Below are positions 53,291 to 64,000 of a DNA stretch of 64,000 nt, one piece after another. The notes under the pieces are model-generated. The model was not told the origin of the DNA and did not search any database. It was given only the letters and a program-made list of their open reading frames with translations. Each line of letters starts with the position of its first letter. Positions within the stretch are counted from its first letter, which is position 1. The position numbers and the translations under genes are program-made. Source of the stretch: Symbiodinium natans (Eukaryota > Sar > Dinophyceae > Suessiales > Symbiodiniaceae); the NCBI GenBank assembly GCA_905221605.1, contig CAJNDS010002577.1, forward strand, positions 264,001-328,000, read 5' to 3'.

Positions 53291-56200
53291 AAGAGAGGGT
53301 GAGGAAGTTCGAAGTAAAGTAATTTTTGATGGAGGCTTTCGCACTGGCCACAGACGGTGCAGCAGAGCCCACAGCTCAGCTCTAGTAGATTTGGTTGGTC
53401 GAATGTCTTCCAGCGCGTAACATGACGATAGTGGCAGATTGGAGGTCGTTTGTGGAATGGCTCTTTGACAGATGCTTCAGTGGCCTGGTGCTGAAGTTGT
53501 CATACGTTGTCGGAGCAGCGCTAGGACCTAGGAGACATGCACAGATGTGCAACGGAAGTTTCTTGCCAGGATGCCGGCCTGAGTCTCCTTTTCATCTTCC
53601 GCGGAGGTGGAAGGATGGCAGACTGTGCTGCTGGTGTCGACGTGATTCTTGCAGCAGGTACCCCGAGCGTTCAGCTGTTGTGTGATTGCTCCGCATGCTG
53701 CCTCCAGGGTCAGGAATGTAAGGGTCTTGTCCTGCGTGCGGACGACGATTTATCCCTGCCAGGTGCTTGCCACAAGCTTTGGCCAACACCTCAAGATTTT
53801 TATGGAAATTTGTACTGCCATATCATGAGCAAAACTCATGAGGTTGCGCTGCTACTTTGCCGGCTGTCGAGCGGTCGGCGTGCGTGACCGTCACTCCCTA
53901 CTCTCTGATGCAGCCTTGCCTGAACCCCGGAAGAAAGACGAGCTGAGCGGATCTTATGTTCTGCCTCTCCAGGCCGGAGTTTCCTTTTGATTTTCCGGAC
54001 ACCCAAGCTGGCCAGCAGCAGTCAGCTCAAGAGGCCCGCTTGTTGTCCCCTGTGTTGAAGGGCAGCAGGCCGCGTCGGCTTTGTGCGCTTGCGACTGGTC
54101 GGATGTTAGCCAAGTGTCCTCATCGTGCCACTCTTGTCACACATAGAGCAAAACCCCAGGGCGCGGAGTGCCAGTCCCGCTTTCTACGCCGACCGCCAGC
54201 CAAGCGCCCGAACTTCGAACTGTGGCGTGCCAAGATCTCTTGCAGGAAGGACCTTGCGGTGCTTATGGGGAGTTGGAGAACAAGGCTCGGGGTACATTCT
54301 CCTCATACACCTGACTGGAGCTCCGGTCTTAGCTGAGTGGTGTGTTGCTTTGTTTCTGGGGTCTGGGGGCAGTACCAAAAGTTCCGACAGCATCCCTCGA
54401 AGCTGCTCAGGAGCCCTTCCTGCTGCGATTGACCACTATCAGAGGCCGAGAATTCAACCGAACTTGCTTCTCTGCTCGTTATCCGTCGACCTCGCCGGGT
54501 ACTTCTTGGTCAGGGGGTTATTTCATTTCGTACAGCGCCTGTTGTCAATTCTGTGAATGTGTCGGGCGATGCTGTGCGGCAGGGCATTCAGTACCGCTTC
54601 CGCCCGCACATGTCCCACCCCATTCATGCCATCCAGGTAGGAAGGTATCATGCTGCCAAAGAATCCGTGCCCCAGTAGTGGTACCTTTCCTTTCGCGCCA
54701 GATAAACATCCCAAGCTGCTACGCAGATTTAATGTAGAGACAAGTCATGAGCATAGAGGCGGAAGTTCCTGCAGGGCTTGTCGGTGCAGGCCTGTGGTGT
54801 GCCGAACCAGCCAGCTGTCATTGCTCTCCCAGCCGTCCGCAACTTTATCCGGATGCACTGTGGGAGCGCTTCCGTATTGTCATGAGCTCCACCTGGGCCG
54901 ACATTAGCTGAGGCGATGCTTTTTCGCGCATCCAGGCCGCGCAGTGACTCTGTGGCATTCTGTGGCCTTCTTTGGCCTTAGCAGATTTTGTAGGGAGCGT
55001 GTGCCTGGTACTGCCCCGGCCGGCAGAAGTAGCTTGAGCATGGGCCCCCCTGTGCCCGTAACTGAAGCGCAGGACTGACGCCAAGAATTTTCCTAGTGCA
55101 GCACAACACGTCAGCAACCAAGAAGTTCTTGTCCACTCTGCAGGCCTTCTCCCTGTGAGTATTCGGAGCGCTGGGCGAGGGGCACCTCGAGGTACGGGCT
55201 GCTGGCTTCTGCTTACCCAGAGGAGGGAAGAGAGCCATGAGAGCTCGTGTCATCTGTCAGGCAGGTGTCACCTCTATCAACCGTCCAGGGAAGACCTGGA
55301 GCGCGTCAAAGCATCAGGCTGCAGTGCAGATGTTTCCAGCGCCGTGCAAGCACCCGCCTGTTAAAGTACTTTGCAAGAGTTGCGGTTTGCAGAACAGCAT
55401 CTTGACCTGCAGGTGATGGGAGCGATGGTAGAGTATCTCGTCGTGGCAGCCCGTTGGCTTACAAGCCGTCCGGAGGCCTCGTAACACCCGCTTGGCCAAA
55501 ACTTAGGCCACGTGCGTTTGGCTTCGAAAGCTAAGCCTCCTTCGCTTGGGCCGGCTAATGTCTTGCGCTTGGAGGACATCAGCTGATGGGCGCCATTTTT
55601 GCGGTCTGTCACTGTCAGTGCGGACACGTGTTGATTTTTGATTTGAAGGTGGGGTGGAACACAGCTTTGTGGGGCGATTCTTTTCCGGCTCTGAACGTTG
55701 CGATGGATTGCGATTCTACTCTTGAAAGGCGACGGGGGTCCCAGCAAGGAGAACAGTTTAGCGACGACATTGCAACCTGCCCCCAATGCTGACCTGATGC
55801 AAGCCCCACTAGCATCCGTTGACCATAGCCACAGTGACTATAATTGTAGTGATGACTTCCAGTGTGCGGTCCATGGAAGACCCTGCCAGCGAGTCAGACG
55901 ACTTTGCTTCTCGTCATGCCAGTGTGAAAGTAGGAGTCGCTCTGACGTGGAGTGCAGTCGTCAGGCCTCAGAGCATCAGTGACAACATTTGCAACTCAGG
56001 ACTTCGCAAAGGTGCTGGGTACGCGATATCGCGAAACACGGGCTTTGCGGACCAGTCATCCTGGTGAACTTTGTGAGCGCCTACTCAAGCACTTCACCAC
56101 ATTCCAGCTGAAGGCCAAAAGCATCCATGAGCATGTGGAAGCGACGAGAGCACCAATGGATACTTGGCTGCATCCATCTCCATGCCGAGTGCTGCAGCCC

Positions 56201-56600
56201 TGTGGTTGTGCCGTGCAAGAGTGTTTCATACAGGATGTGCTCACGGCCGAGCAAATGTTGCTTGATTACGCCGAGAGCCTGGCTCGTGAATTCGCTGCAG
56301 GGCGTGATGAGCTCCTCAGCTTCACTTGCGTTTCGTGCTGCTCACCTCGTGAATTTTCACTAGTTGGACACATCGTTAGGTTGAGCGACGAAAAACAATA
56401 GACAGAGAAGTCAGGTTTCCAAAAAGCATTATGGTTGGCCTAGCCATGCGTGCGCGAAATAGAACCGAAGGTGCACATGGAAAACACGCCCCTGAGCCCA
56501 GGGAGTAGCACGGATGCCCGAAACAGTGGGATGGACCCAAGGCGGAGTAGCACATCGTAAGCCGCAGATGGACCAGATGGAGGAAGATCCTAAAACAGTG
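53291..56600. other. 3.3 kb without identified gene
   Basis: Ordinary-composition DNA with short frames. A + frame at 55952-56401 (149 codons, with CGCAVQECFIQDVLTAEQML) is protein-like and could be an exon of an unknown gene. No family was recognised. Confidence 0.35.
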
Positions 56601-56602
56601 CC

Positions 56603-56629
56603 GGGGGGGGGGGGGGGGGGGGGGGGGGG
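56603..56629. repeat. Poly(G) run, 27 nt
   Basis: Uninterrupted G run. The length may be affected by sequencing error. Confidence 0.85.
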
Positions 56630-56804
56630 TGGAAACTCGCAATCCCCGCAAGCGCGTTGCATTGCAATCCTTAAGCCCTGACAGACAAAGGGTAGCAAAC
56701 CCCAAAGCCCTCGTTGCTTGCTGTGTGTCGAAGCCTGACTGAGCTGCGATCTATCGTGGACCCAGCAGCAAGACACCTTAAGCCGTCAAACGTCAACATC
56801 CCTA

Positions 56805-56952
56805 CGCCCAACAGCAACAACGACAACAACCACCAATCCCCATACTCCAAGAACCAACAACCGACAACCAATAGCCACCAGCGAACCACCAACCAACCAC
56901 CACTACACAAGCAACAGCATCAGCATCTGCGCCGGGAGCAACAACAACATCA

Positions 56953-56984
<32 letters not shown>

Positions 56985-57003
56985 CAACAACAACAAAATC
57001 AAC
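56805..57003. repeat. AAC-rich tract and (CAT)n(CAA)n microsatellite
   Basis: An Asn/Gln-coding AAC/CAA-rich stretch leads to about nine CAT/ATC units and four CAA units at ~56947-56997. Confidence 0.85.
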
Positions 57004-57203
57004 ACATCAGCCGATGCAGTCAACCGCATGACAGGCGCAAGCCACGCCAGAAATAGAAGATGCGTGTGAGCATGCCCTCCTTGACGCTCAATAACTGCCT
57101 TTCGACATCAGACAGGCTGCGCCGATCTGGTAGGTGCCAGATGAATGCGGAACTCAATGCCCAACATGCTGCTTGTCTCACTTAGCTTGGCTTTTCTGTG
57201 CAG

Positions 57204-59461
57204 AAGATTCAAGAAGGTAACCTGTGAGTGTGTGTTCCATGCAATGATAATGTCAGGACACGCTGTGCTTTTGTCTTGCGGTGTTGGAGCTGGTTATCGA
57301 GACGGCCCTTCGCCGTTTTGCTCCAGCCGCACCCGGGCTCTTGCGGTGGTACTGCCGGCACTACCTGGAAGGTCTTGAACCAAGTCTTCTCAAAGCGTGT
57401 TAGGACTGTTAGGCTTGGAGTGCAGCACGTTTTTTTCTTTTGCCATGTGAGCATGTGAGCCTGGTGTTGCATTGGGCAAAGGTGAGGAGGATGTTTCTGA
57501 TTGGTACCAAGCTGCAGAAAGCGCATCTGCAGATGACATTCTGGAAGAGGGTTCCGAGTTTTGGGAGCCGATGTGCCGTCTTGCCCTTGCAGACCGCAAG
57601 AGTGAAGTGGCCCAATTGCTGAAGGGCGCAGCAAGAAAGGACTCGCACATCTTGCTGTTTTGTGACTTCCTGTCGAAGTTCCCTTCGATGAGGGAGATGG
57701 AGCTTGCAGGGGCCACTACTGTGGAGTTTGGTCAGGCCATAGTAGAAATGCAGGATGCTGCGCAGAGCATCGCCTGCCAGCTGCCAGAGAAGCATCCCTT
57801 GCAACAGCTTCTCGAGGTCTACATGAGGTCGAGCCAGGTGGACTTTGAAGCCAACAAGGACACCTCTTGGAAGTTTAGCCGGACCTGGATTGAAGATTTC
57901 GTATTCACCCATGCATGGGTGTTTCCCGACCTTCGACGTGCAGAGCTTGGGGACTTGCTTCAGGCAGTTGCCCGACGGCGCCCGGATGAAAGCATCGATG
58001 ATGTGGATAGAGCTTTCGTAGCAGCCGTCAAGTGTGATGTGCCAGCTTTGCTGGAAGTGCTTTCTTCGATGCCGGACAAATTTCCTCAGTATTTTGTGGT
58101 GCATCTAGTGGACTTGCTGTATTATGCCGGACACTTGTCCTTGTCCGCGGAACCAGACTGCCACCTTGCCCCCCGAGATTGGCATCTCATGGCATATGCT
58201 GCAGACCTTTGTCAGCCACCACAGCAGCTGCGCTGTGCCCTGAACTACTTGCGAGCTGGAGGTGCTCCGGAGGTAGCCAGGTGCTTGCAATTCCTCGCCG
58301 ACAAGTATTGCTCCAATGCCGTCGGTGACAACAAGTCAATGTGGGAGGCATTGTCGCTTTTGGATGACTTGGAGCTGGGCGAGCTGGGTCGCCAGCATTG
58401 CTGGCAGCGTGCACGGCTTCTCCGGAGCTCCGGTGATTTGCTGGGGGCCTTGTCCTGGGCCTGTTGGGCAGTTGTTGGCATCCAAAGCTCAGAGCAAGAC
58501 GTGGAGATTTGCGTGGACAAGCTAGACAAAGGAGCAGCGGAAGTGTCAGACTTTTGTGATGAAATCGTTGAGAATGGCATGTTGGATCTCCTCGAGGCCC
58601 TCGCCCCAGCAAACTTGGAGGAATCCTTCGATGATTGTCCCTCTTCGGCGCTATTAGCCGCAATGGCTCCGCCTGGTGCGCCAGCTCCCCTGCCCACACT
58701 TCCAGCTTCCGCGCGCCTGTACTTCTTCATCCAGCATCATGGCCTAGTTCAACTCGCAGACTCGCAGTTGTAGATTCTAGACCGATCCGTTGCACATTTC
58801 GCCGTCGTGCAAAGATTGGCAACCCTAAGTGCCGGCTAAGGTACGCACGCTGCCACGCCCTTCATGCAGCTGGGAGGCCGACCGCATCCTGGGCGCCTGT
58901 GCTCGTAAAGCTGTTTCTCAACTGCAGTGATAGCACCGCACGAACTTCAGAACCTCAATGTAATGCAATGGAGATGACAGACGGGCACACCCCTTTCTGC
59001 AAGTGTGGCCGGCATGAGGTTGTCTCACGGATTTGCTTCGTCCGCTGTGCAGCTTCAGGTGCTGCAGGCCGGGTGAAGATGGTCAAACTGACGAATTCAA
59101 GTTAGAGTTTTTCATGCCTTTTGCAAGGAGGAGCTGTCCGGGGTGTTGGAAGAAGACCCTTCTCCCTTCGAGACGGAAGAGGTTCTCGCACTCATGCGGA
59201 TCGCAAATCTAGTGCCTGGGCCGCTATCTCATGTACATGCGTGTACCTCTTGCTACTTCTTGCGACCTACACAGACGAAAAAGATTCCACGGCTTTCCTT
59301 TCTGGGAGGCAGCAGCGGAAGAGCACAAGGGGACTTCTGAAAAGGTCCGCGAGCACCGCGAGCTCCACAGATCCTTGGGCATGTGCTTGAGCCGTGCCAT
59401 CCTTCAGGGCTCAGGACGGCTTGGTGGTCGTGTGAGTCGGGTGCCTCCGACTATGGCGTGA
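57204..59461 (+). CDS. NUP85: Nucleoporin Nup85-like, multi-exon
   Basis: Nup85 is an alpha-helical ACE1 scaffold protein of the Y-complex of the nuclear pore. Proposed exons: 57204-57216 (13 nt, tentative), 57257-57394 (TLCFCLAVLELVIETALRR, GLLRWYCRHYLEGL), 57487 to ~58760, 58870-58926 (WEADRILGACARKAVSQL), 59128 to ~59200 (EELSGVLEEDPSPFETEEV) and 59275-59461. The long exon reads SEFWEPMCRLALADRKSEV, FVVHLVDLLYYAGHLSL, and LRSSGDLLGALSWACWA, the counterparts of Nup85 text such as the FxVxHLxDLL helix and the LGSALSW helix. It ends RLYFFIQHHGLVQLAD. The last exon ends HRELHRSLGMCLSRAILQ, like the C-terminal LARAI helix of the family. Intron 57395-57486 would be GC-AG, a donor type common in dinoflagellates. 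More 5' exons must lie upstream of 57204 and were not found. Confidence 0.75.
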
Positions 59462-60770
59462 GGTGCGTTGCGCGCGTGGCTCATGTGCTCACGCGACCCA
59501 TGCTCGTGATGTGCCGGTAAAAGAGCCGTATTGCTGCATAGCTGCTTGTGCCGGTGTATCTTCACATGTGCGGTATGCAGATATGCTGGACTTGTTTATG
59601 TCCAGTTCGGCAAGTTCACGAATCACGTGCTCTTAAGAGAGCAGGAGTCACACAAGCAAGCGCGAGCTGCAAGAGCAACTGCAAGGAGCCTCGACATACC
59701 CAGCATCGATTGCGACGACAGCGAGACAAGAAAATGAAGAGCGCACAGAGCGCGGAGGGCAAGCCGGAGCAGCCCGAGACCCAGGCCAGAATCCAAAGGA
59801 AGGATCCTCTCGCTTGTGTCCCTTATTTCCTCTTGCGCATTCTTCTCATCGCTTGTGACTTTTTGCTTTGGATGTTTCTTTGGCATGTCTTCGCTTGTCC
59901 TTGAAAAACCCCTAAAGTCTCTTGTCAGGACTTTACATGACTTAGCCCTTAACCCTGCAGCGCGGCTAGTTTGGCAACAAGACTATCAACTAAAATCCTG
60001 CGCGTGGGCGGGTGGCCAAAAAAGCCTAAGGGAACACCGCCAAACTGTCCTTACACCCTCACGCCGTTGTCGAGCCCAAGTGGTTCTGCCCTGGGTTGGG
60101 TAGCACTTCTCATGACTAATGACATCGAAGCTCTTTTGAAGCAGCTTCCCCCTCGCATCCGGACTTCCCGGTTGGGGCTTTCAGGCGTTGAAGGCTCCAG
60201 AAGACCGTCAACCCACCAAAAAAGACATGCCGCCCGACGCGCAAAAAAAACCCTAGACCCGAAACCCTAGATCCCAAAACCCCAAGTTGCACGTGAAGCA
60301 ATAGCATGATGAGCTTGGGAAGTGTCAAACACTGTTTTTCGGCACTTTCAATTCAAGGCGCAGGTTTGTCGTCTGAATTTTGCTGGTGTACCTCCTCCGA
60401 AGTGGCCAGTGTCAGCTAGGCGGGTAACCCCGACAAAGCCCTACCCTACTTCGCGAGCGGTAGGCTGTCAGTCGGGCCAATATACGGCCTACGGCACCTT
60501 ATCGTCCAGGTGACCCAATGTCGTAGTCGCAAGCTGCAAGCGAGAAAAGTTACAGTCGAGCCAATTCTGTAGCCGCAAGCGAGCGCCGTGCCATGGAAGC
60601 ATACGAAAGCCCATGAAAGTACGGGGGAAGCCCTGCGAGCTCAAACTTACCCGAATGCGCAGCACATGCTCGTTCAGCGTCCTCTGGCCACTGCCATTTC
60701 ATACCTACGAACATGACATGTCGAGTGCAGCGCGTGAACGTCCAGATGATAATGCACATTTGTGCGTAGC
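59462..60770. other. Spacer with telomere-like words
   Basis: No gene recognised. 60245-60285 carries AACCCTAGACCCGAAACCCT and further CCC-rich words, resembling decayed CCCTAAA repeats. Confidence 0.45.
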
Positions 60771-60804
60771 AGTGCATGATGGTACAGCTTCCCTGCACAT
60801 CTGG

Positions 60805-61280
60805 TCAGGTACCCACCGTTCGGCAGCTGGTCGGCTTTGTCACATCTGGAAGCTTTTCGTATCGGCATGGCCGCTTGCCCATCGGGGAGCTGAGCACACA
60901 GAAGTGGGCTTTGGAGCAGGCTGCATGGCTTGTCACAGCCCAGGATGCGGTGCAGGTGTCGGAGCTGTAGTGGCCGGGGTCCTTGGTGATCTGGCACAAC
61001 ATGCAGGTGCGAGGGATTCACAACATTCGCAGCTCTATGCCGAAGCAATTCTAGCAAATGCGATCCCACAGAGCGGGCATCGAGTTTTTGTAAAAGACGG
61101 TTCTTCCATTGGAGGTGCAACGGGTGATGTACCCCGATGGATCTGGCTTTGGGCAGGGGCCTTTCAGCTTTGTGGCAACATCTGGGTCGCAGTGTTGGTG
61201 CAAGGCGCGAAATACGACATCCCTTGTGTACTTCCCTGTTTGGGTGTCACGGGCCAAGGCTTCCAGCACGCAGGTTTTCA
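60805..61280 (+). pseudogene. POP1: POP1 C-terminus-like segment, frameshifted
   Basis: Starts VRQLVGFVTSGSFSYRHGR, which resembles the RxLLGFVTxGDFSxxxG motif near the C-terminus of POP1. It continues in another frame with EVGFGAG, and ends with AVLVQ followed in a shifted frame by ARNTTSLVYFPVWVS, like the final VLVRxxxSLQYR stretch of the family. Two or more frame changes are needed; some could be introns. Together with the N-terminal half at 47 kb it could represent one gene split across 14 kb, but the Nup85 gene on the same strand between them makes two separate partial copies more likely. Confidence 0.4.
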
Positions 61281-61425
61281 GAGGTTGCAGGTCGCCGTGC
61301 GGACATGTTCCAAGGCAGTGCCTCCCTGACGACCAGGGCTTCGGATGACGCTTCTGCTCTGATTTCACAGAAGTAGCCGTGTGGGAGAAGTTCAAAGATG
61401 ACTTTTGCCACTCGTTTCATTGCAG

Positions 61426-61578
61426 AGAAAATGGCTGCCTAACGACCACCTGAATGTGACAGCAATGCTGAATCTTCTTGAAGGAACTCCCTTGCCCGCG
61501 AGCATCTTATGCAACAGCATGCAACCGGTCACAGAATGTTTCAGATGTCTGGTTGGGGGATACTTGGTCACGTAGTCA
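61426..61578 (+). CDS. Possible exon of unknown gene
   Basis: After an acceptor-like TTTCATTGCAG the frame reads RKWLPNDHLNVTAMLNLLEG then CFRCLVGGYLVT to TAG at 61576. Composition is protein-like. It may belong to the same transcription unit as the open frame at 62911-64000. No family recognised. Confidence 0.3.
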
Positions 61579-62910
61579 AGTCTGCACCATCGAAAGACAT
61601 AGAGTGCACATGATAAACTTGGAAACAGTGCTGCTGCAGCGAGCATCCGAACATGACGGCCGTGTGTGCCTGGGCTTGATGGCCTGTCATTTCGGGACAG
61701 CACAGCCTCTTGAAGAAGTCCCAAGTTCTCAGAGCTTAACTCCTTGCGTGTCGCGATGTCTCGTCACCACCAAATTGCGGCTGTTTTGTGTATGTTCTGT
61801 CCAGAGTACTCGTGATAGGTGCCTTCTCCCCAAGTCCGCGGCTACAGCTGGGCTCCCCGACGTCGTCGCACTCTGTGTATGATGGCGCAACCCGGTTCTT
61901 AAGGAGCATGCGGGGGCATGCACCACGTGGATGGATTGTTTCTGTCGACTTGGGCATGCGGGACAGATTTTGTGGACAGCCTTGTGCCAGCCGAGGGCTC
62001 CACACCTCTCCGCTCCAGCTCGTTGCCCTGCTCACCATTTCGAAAGTCAGCAGGTGCGACTGCCAACCTCAGGCGACGAGGGCTTGTTCTAAAACGCATC
62101 TTTCGCTCTAACCCGGCCAAGCATGTAGTCCTTGCTGGAAGAAGCCAACGTTGCTGTGCAAAGTGCACGGTGCATACTTGGCCCTTTAGAACGCGCGCTC
62201 TATAGGCTGGAAGGAACTCCTTCCATTCGACAGCAGCAAGCTTCGCGATACCTGGAGGCAGCATGCAAGACTGCAGCCTGGATTTCAATCCATCCTGTGC
62301 CGTAGGTTCAGGCAATGTGCATGGTGCCATGTGCGCACTGCACTGGCATAAGCCAAGGCCAATTTCGTTGAACGCAGCCGATTGATCAATGATCTAGATG
62401 CTTGCCTGCATGCGGGCCATTTCACTTCCGCTTTCCATGTCTTGGCTCTACAGTATTCAACTACTCGTAAGATTTAGGACACCATCTCCTTAGAAGACCA
62501 GTGTTTCCATATAACAATATGTAAGCCCATGTGCTGCTTGCAAAGGCAGCCTCCAACATTGCAGATGATGTCGAGGGACTCAGCGCCGCGAAGGAGAAGC
62601 TCCAGGTTGTTCAGAAGAGGCCATAAAAATAGCAGTAAAAATCGTAACAATCGTAATAATAGTAATAATCGTAATAGTAATAGTGGTAATTATTAATAAT
62701 AGTACTACTAATGGTAGCCTGCTATGGCTTGCTGGCCTTGTGGACCATGTGGGGCACAGTGCTCACGGTGTGCTGTCTTGTTGTTTTGTGCAGCATGAGA
62801 AGGACGTGTGTTGTTGTTCGGCGCCGCGTGACATACACAGGTCGGACCATGCCGGATGCCGGACAAAGTTCTAAAAATCCCATCAGCAAATAGCCGGCAT
62901 CGGTGAACAC
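61579..62910. other. Unassigned DNA with AT-rich simple repeat
   Basis: No gene recognised. 62627-62710 is an irregular (GTAATA)n/AATAAT-type low-complexity tract. Confidence 0.4.
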
Positions 62911-64000
62911 ATGTGGACTAGGAATCGGTTTAAGTTTCTTTTGCAATTAGATTATGCACATCCTGCTGCGATGTCGACGGAGAAGCTTGATGATGAGACT
63001 TTTCTGAATGTGTCGATCGCCGACGCGAAGCATTTTCCTGAGTCGGCTTCTGCAGATGAGCTCTTCAGCGAGTTGGCCACTTCCGATGGGTGCCCTCTCT
63101 TTGAGTGCGCCACGCTAGTTAAATCGTCAGGCATTGATCTCATGGATTGCCCCTTGCAGCTGAACCTGAAGTTGCATGTGCGGCGGAGGCTGCCGGAGGG
63201 AGCCGCGCTATTGTGGCACATGGTCTTGCCTTTGGCAGTAATCAGCAAGAATCTCTTACAGCCACCACATGCGTGGGACACATGGTTGGGTCTTCTTCCT
63301 GCCAACCAGAGCTTGGAAACACATGCTCCCGAGATGATGTTCACGCAGGCCGTAATTCATCTTTTGGCCAAACCAGAGTATCCAAAGCTGCGGTTGCAGT
63401 TCAAGTATCACAACCCTGCGCTGCGAGCCAAGATGGCTTTGCAGAAGCAGACAGAGCAAGAATGGCGGCAGCAGCAAAACCTGAAAGCTGCAAGTTACGG
63501 ACAGCAGCGCTTTCAGGACTTGCAGTCGCTAGGAGGTTTGCTTGAAAAGCGGCCCACCGACAAATCTGACAAGGCATCTGCTTGTGAAGAGGATGCAGCC
63601 AGCCAGGGCAACAACGCAGGCGAGGCGAGCCAAGCGCCTGCGTCCGAGCCTCCGCCACGCACAGATGTGGATGCACGCGTCCATGCAGGGGAGTCCGACC
63701 GGCACGACAGAGTGTCCTTGGCACTCGATGCATGTCTTCAACTACTCTTCGAGCAGCAGTCTGCCCACGGTGTGCAATATGACCCCTCTGATTTGAGCAT
63801 TGAGCGCCTCGCTGCCTGCGATGCCCCAGTGGAGCTTATCAAGAGCCACTTTCAAGGTTTGCGACTCGCTGAGTCTGTAGATGAGCAAGGTCTGGCGGAT
63901 AGCTTGCAGTATGCGCTGCTTGGGACCCTCGACGACTTCGGTACTCAGGCCAGTGGCCTTGCTCAGCCGAGCCAGCTACTGGCTGTGAGAGAGCGCTACC
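62911..64000 (+). CDS. Unidentified protein, 3' end outside the window
   Basis: One frame stays open for 363 codons from the ATG at 62911 to the window edge (open from 62875, with a second ATG at 62971), with no stop. Features: DLMDCPLQLNLKLHVRRRL, PPHAWDTWLGLLPANQSLE, KPEYPKLRLQFKYHNPALR, a Gln/Lys-rich helix (ALQKQTEQEWRQQQNLKAA), an acidic Ser/Pro/Ala linker (~63565-63700), then a second helical part (LALDACLQLLFEQQSAHGV, ADSLQYALLGTLDDFG). No signal peptide or membrane segment. I cannot name the family. A splice acceptor upstream of 62911 (for example CAAATAG near 62893) would make this an internal exon. Confidence 0.6.
   Translation, partial: MWTRNRFKFLLQLDYAHPAAMSTEKLDDETFLNVSIADAKHFPESASADELFSELATSDGCPLFECATLVKSSGIDLMDCPLQLNLKLHVRRRLPEGAALLWHMVLPLAVISKNLLQPPHAWDTWLGLLPANQSLETHAPEMMFTQAVIHLLAKPEYPKLRLQFKYHNPALRAKMALQKQTEQEWRQQQNLKAASYGQQRFQDLQSLGGLLEKRPTDKSDKASACEEDAASQGNNAGEASQAPASEPPPRTDVDARVHAGESDRHDRVSLALDACLQLLFEQQSAHGVQYDPSDLSIERLAACDAPVELIKSHFQGLRLAESVDEQGLADSLQYALLGTLDDFGTQASGLAQPSQLLAVRERY

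Overview
The window is nuclear DNA of a dinoflagellate, most likely a Symbiodiniaceae-like species (the species level is inference). The decisive evidence is the 22-nt dinoflagellate spliced leader (core CCGTAGCCATTTTGGCTC), which occurs at two places. On the minus strand at 44378-44399 it stands alone at the 5' end of a retrotransposon. On the plus strand at 49230-49266 a full leader is followed at once by a truncated relict leader. The rest fits this origin: sparse intron-split genes, GC-AG and GT-AG style introns, abundant simple repeats, degenerate CCCTAAA-like tracts, and heavy non-LTR retrotransposon load. No rRNA, tRNA, CRISPR array or prokaryotic operon was recognised.

Layout. 1-9.6 kb is mostly unresolved DNA with one convincing gene, an F-box protein with a CHORD-like cysteine/histidine tail (3626-4399), and a few minisatellites. 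9.65-18.14 kb is one long LINE (copy 1): a purine tract on its 5' side, a 5' leader, a conserved ATG-less frame, a coiled-coil ORF1, an endonuclease/reverse-transcriptase ORF2, an unusual ~3.2-kb low-complexity coding extension after the RT, and a 3' region ending in GC-rich hairpins and a purine repeat. 18.1-29.0 kb holds no gene I can name. 29.0-44.4 kb is a graveyard of one R2-like LINE family (RT plus restriction-like endonuclease): at least nine pieces in both orientations, ending in a full-length minus-strand copy (39389-44399) that carries a spliced leader at its 5' end and a 39-nt A tail at its 3' end, so it is a reintegrated trans-spliced mRNA. A ~750-bp guanine-run array and a CCCGGG-rich tract lie between the pieces. 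45.9-48.3 kb has a decayed RT fragment followed by the N-terminal half of an RNase P/MRP POP1 homologue. 49.2-51.6 kb is a second copy of the copy-1 LINE family, with tandem spliced leaders, an intact ORF1 and a truncated ORF2. 52.7-53.3 kb is a ~26-bp minisatellite interrupted by a foreign-looking AT-rich block.

57.2-59.5 kb carries a multi-exon plus-strand gene that I identify as nucleoporin Nup85 (Y-complex of the nuclear pore). At 60.8-61.3 kb is a frameshifted match to the POP1 C-terminus. The window ends inside an unidentified open reading frame (62911-64000) that continues beyond it.

The cellular genes are housekeeping genes (nuclear pore, RNase P/MRP, probable ubiquitin-ligase adaptor) and do not form a pathway. 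The most interesting biology is the link between spliced-leader trans-splicing and LINE mobility: both large LINE families appear here as cDNA copies of spliced-leader-capped transcripts, and one family has gone round that cycle at least twice.
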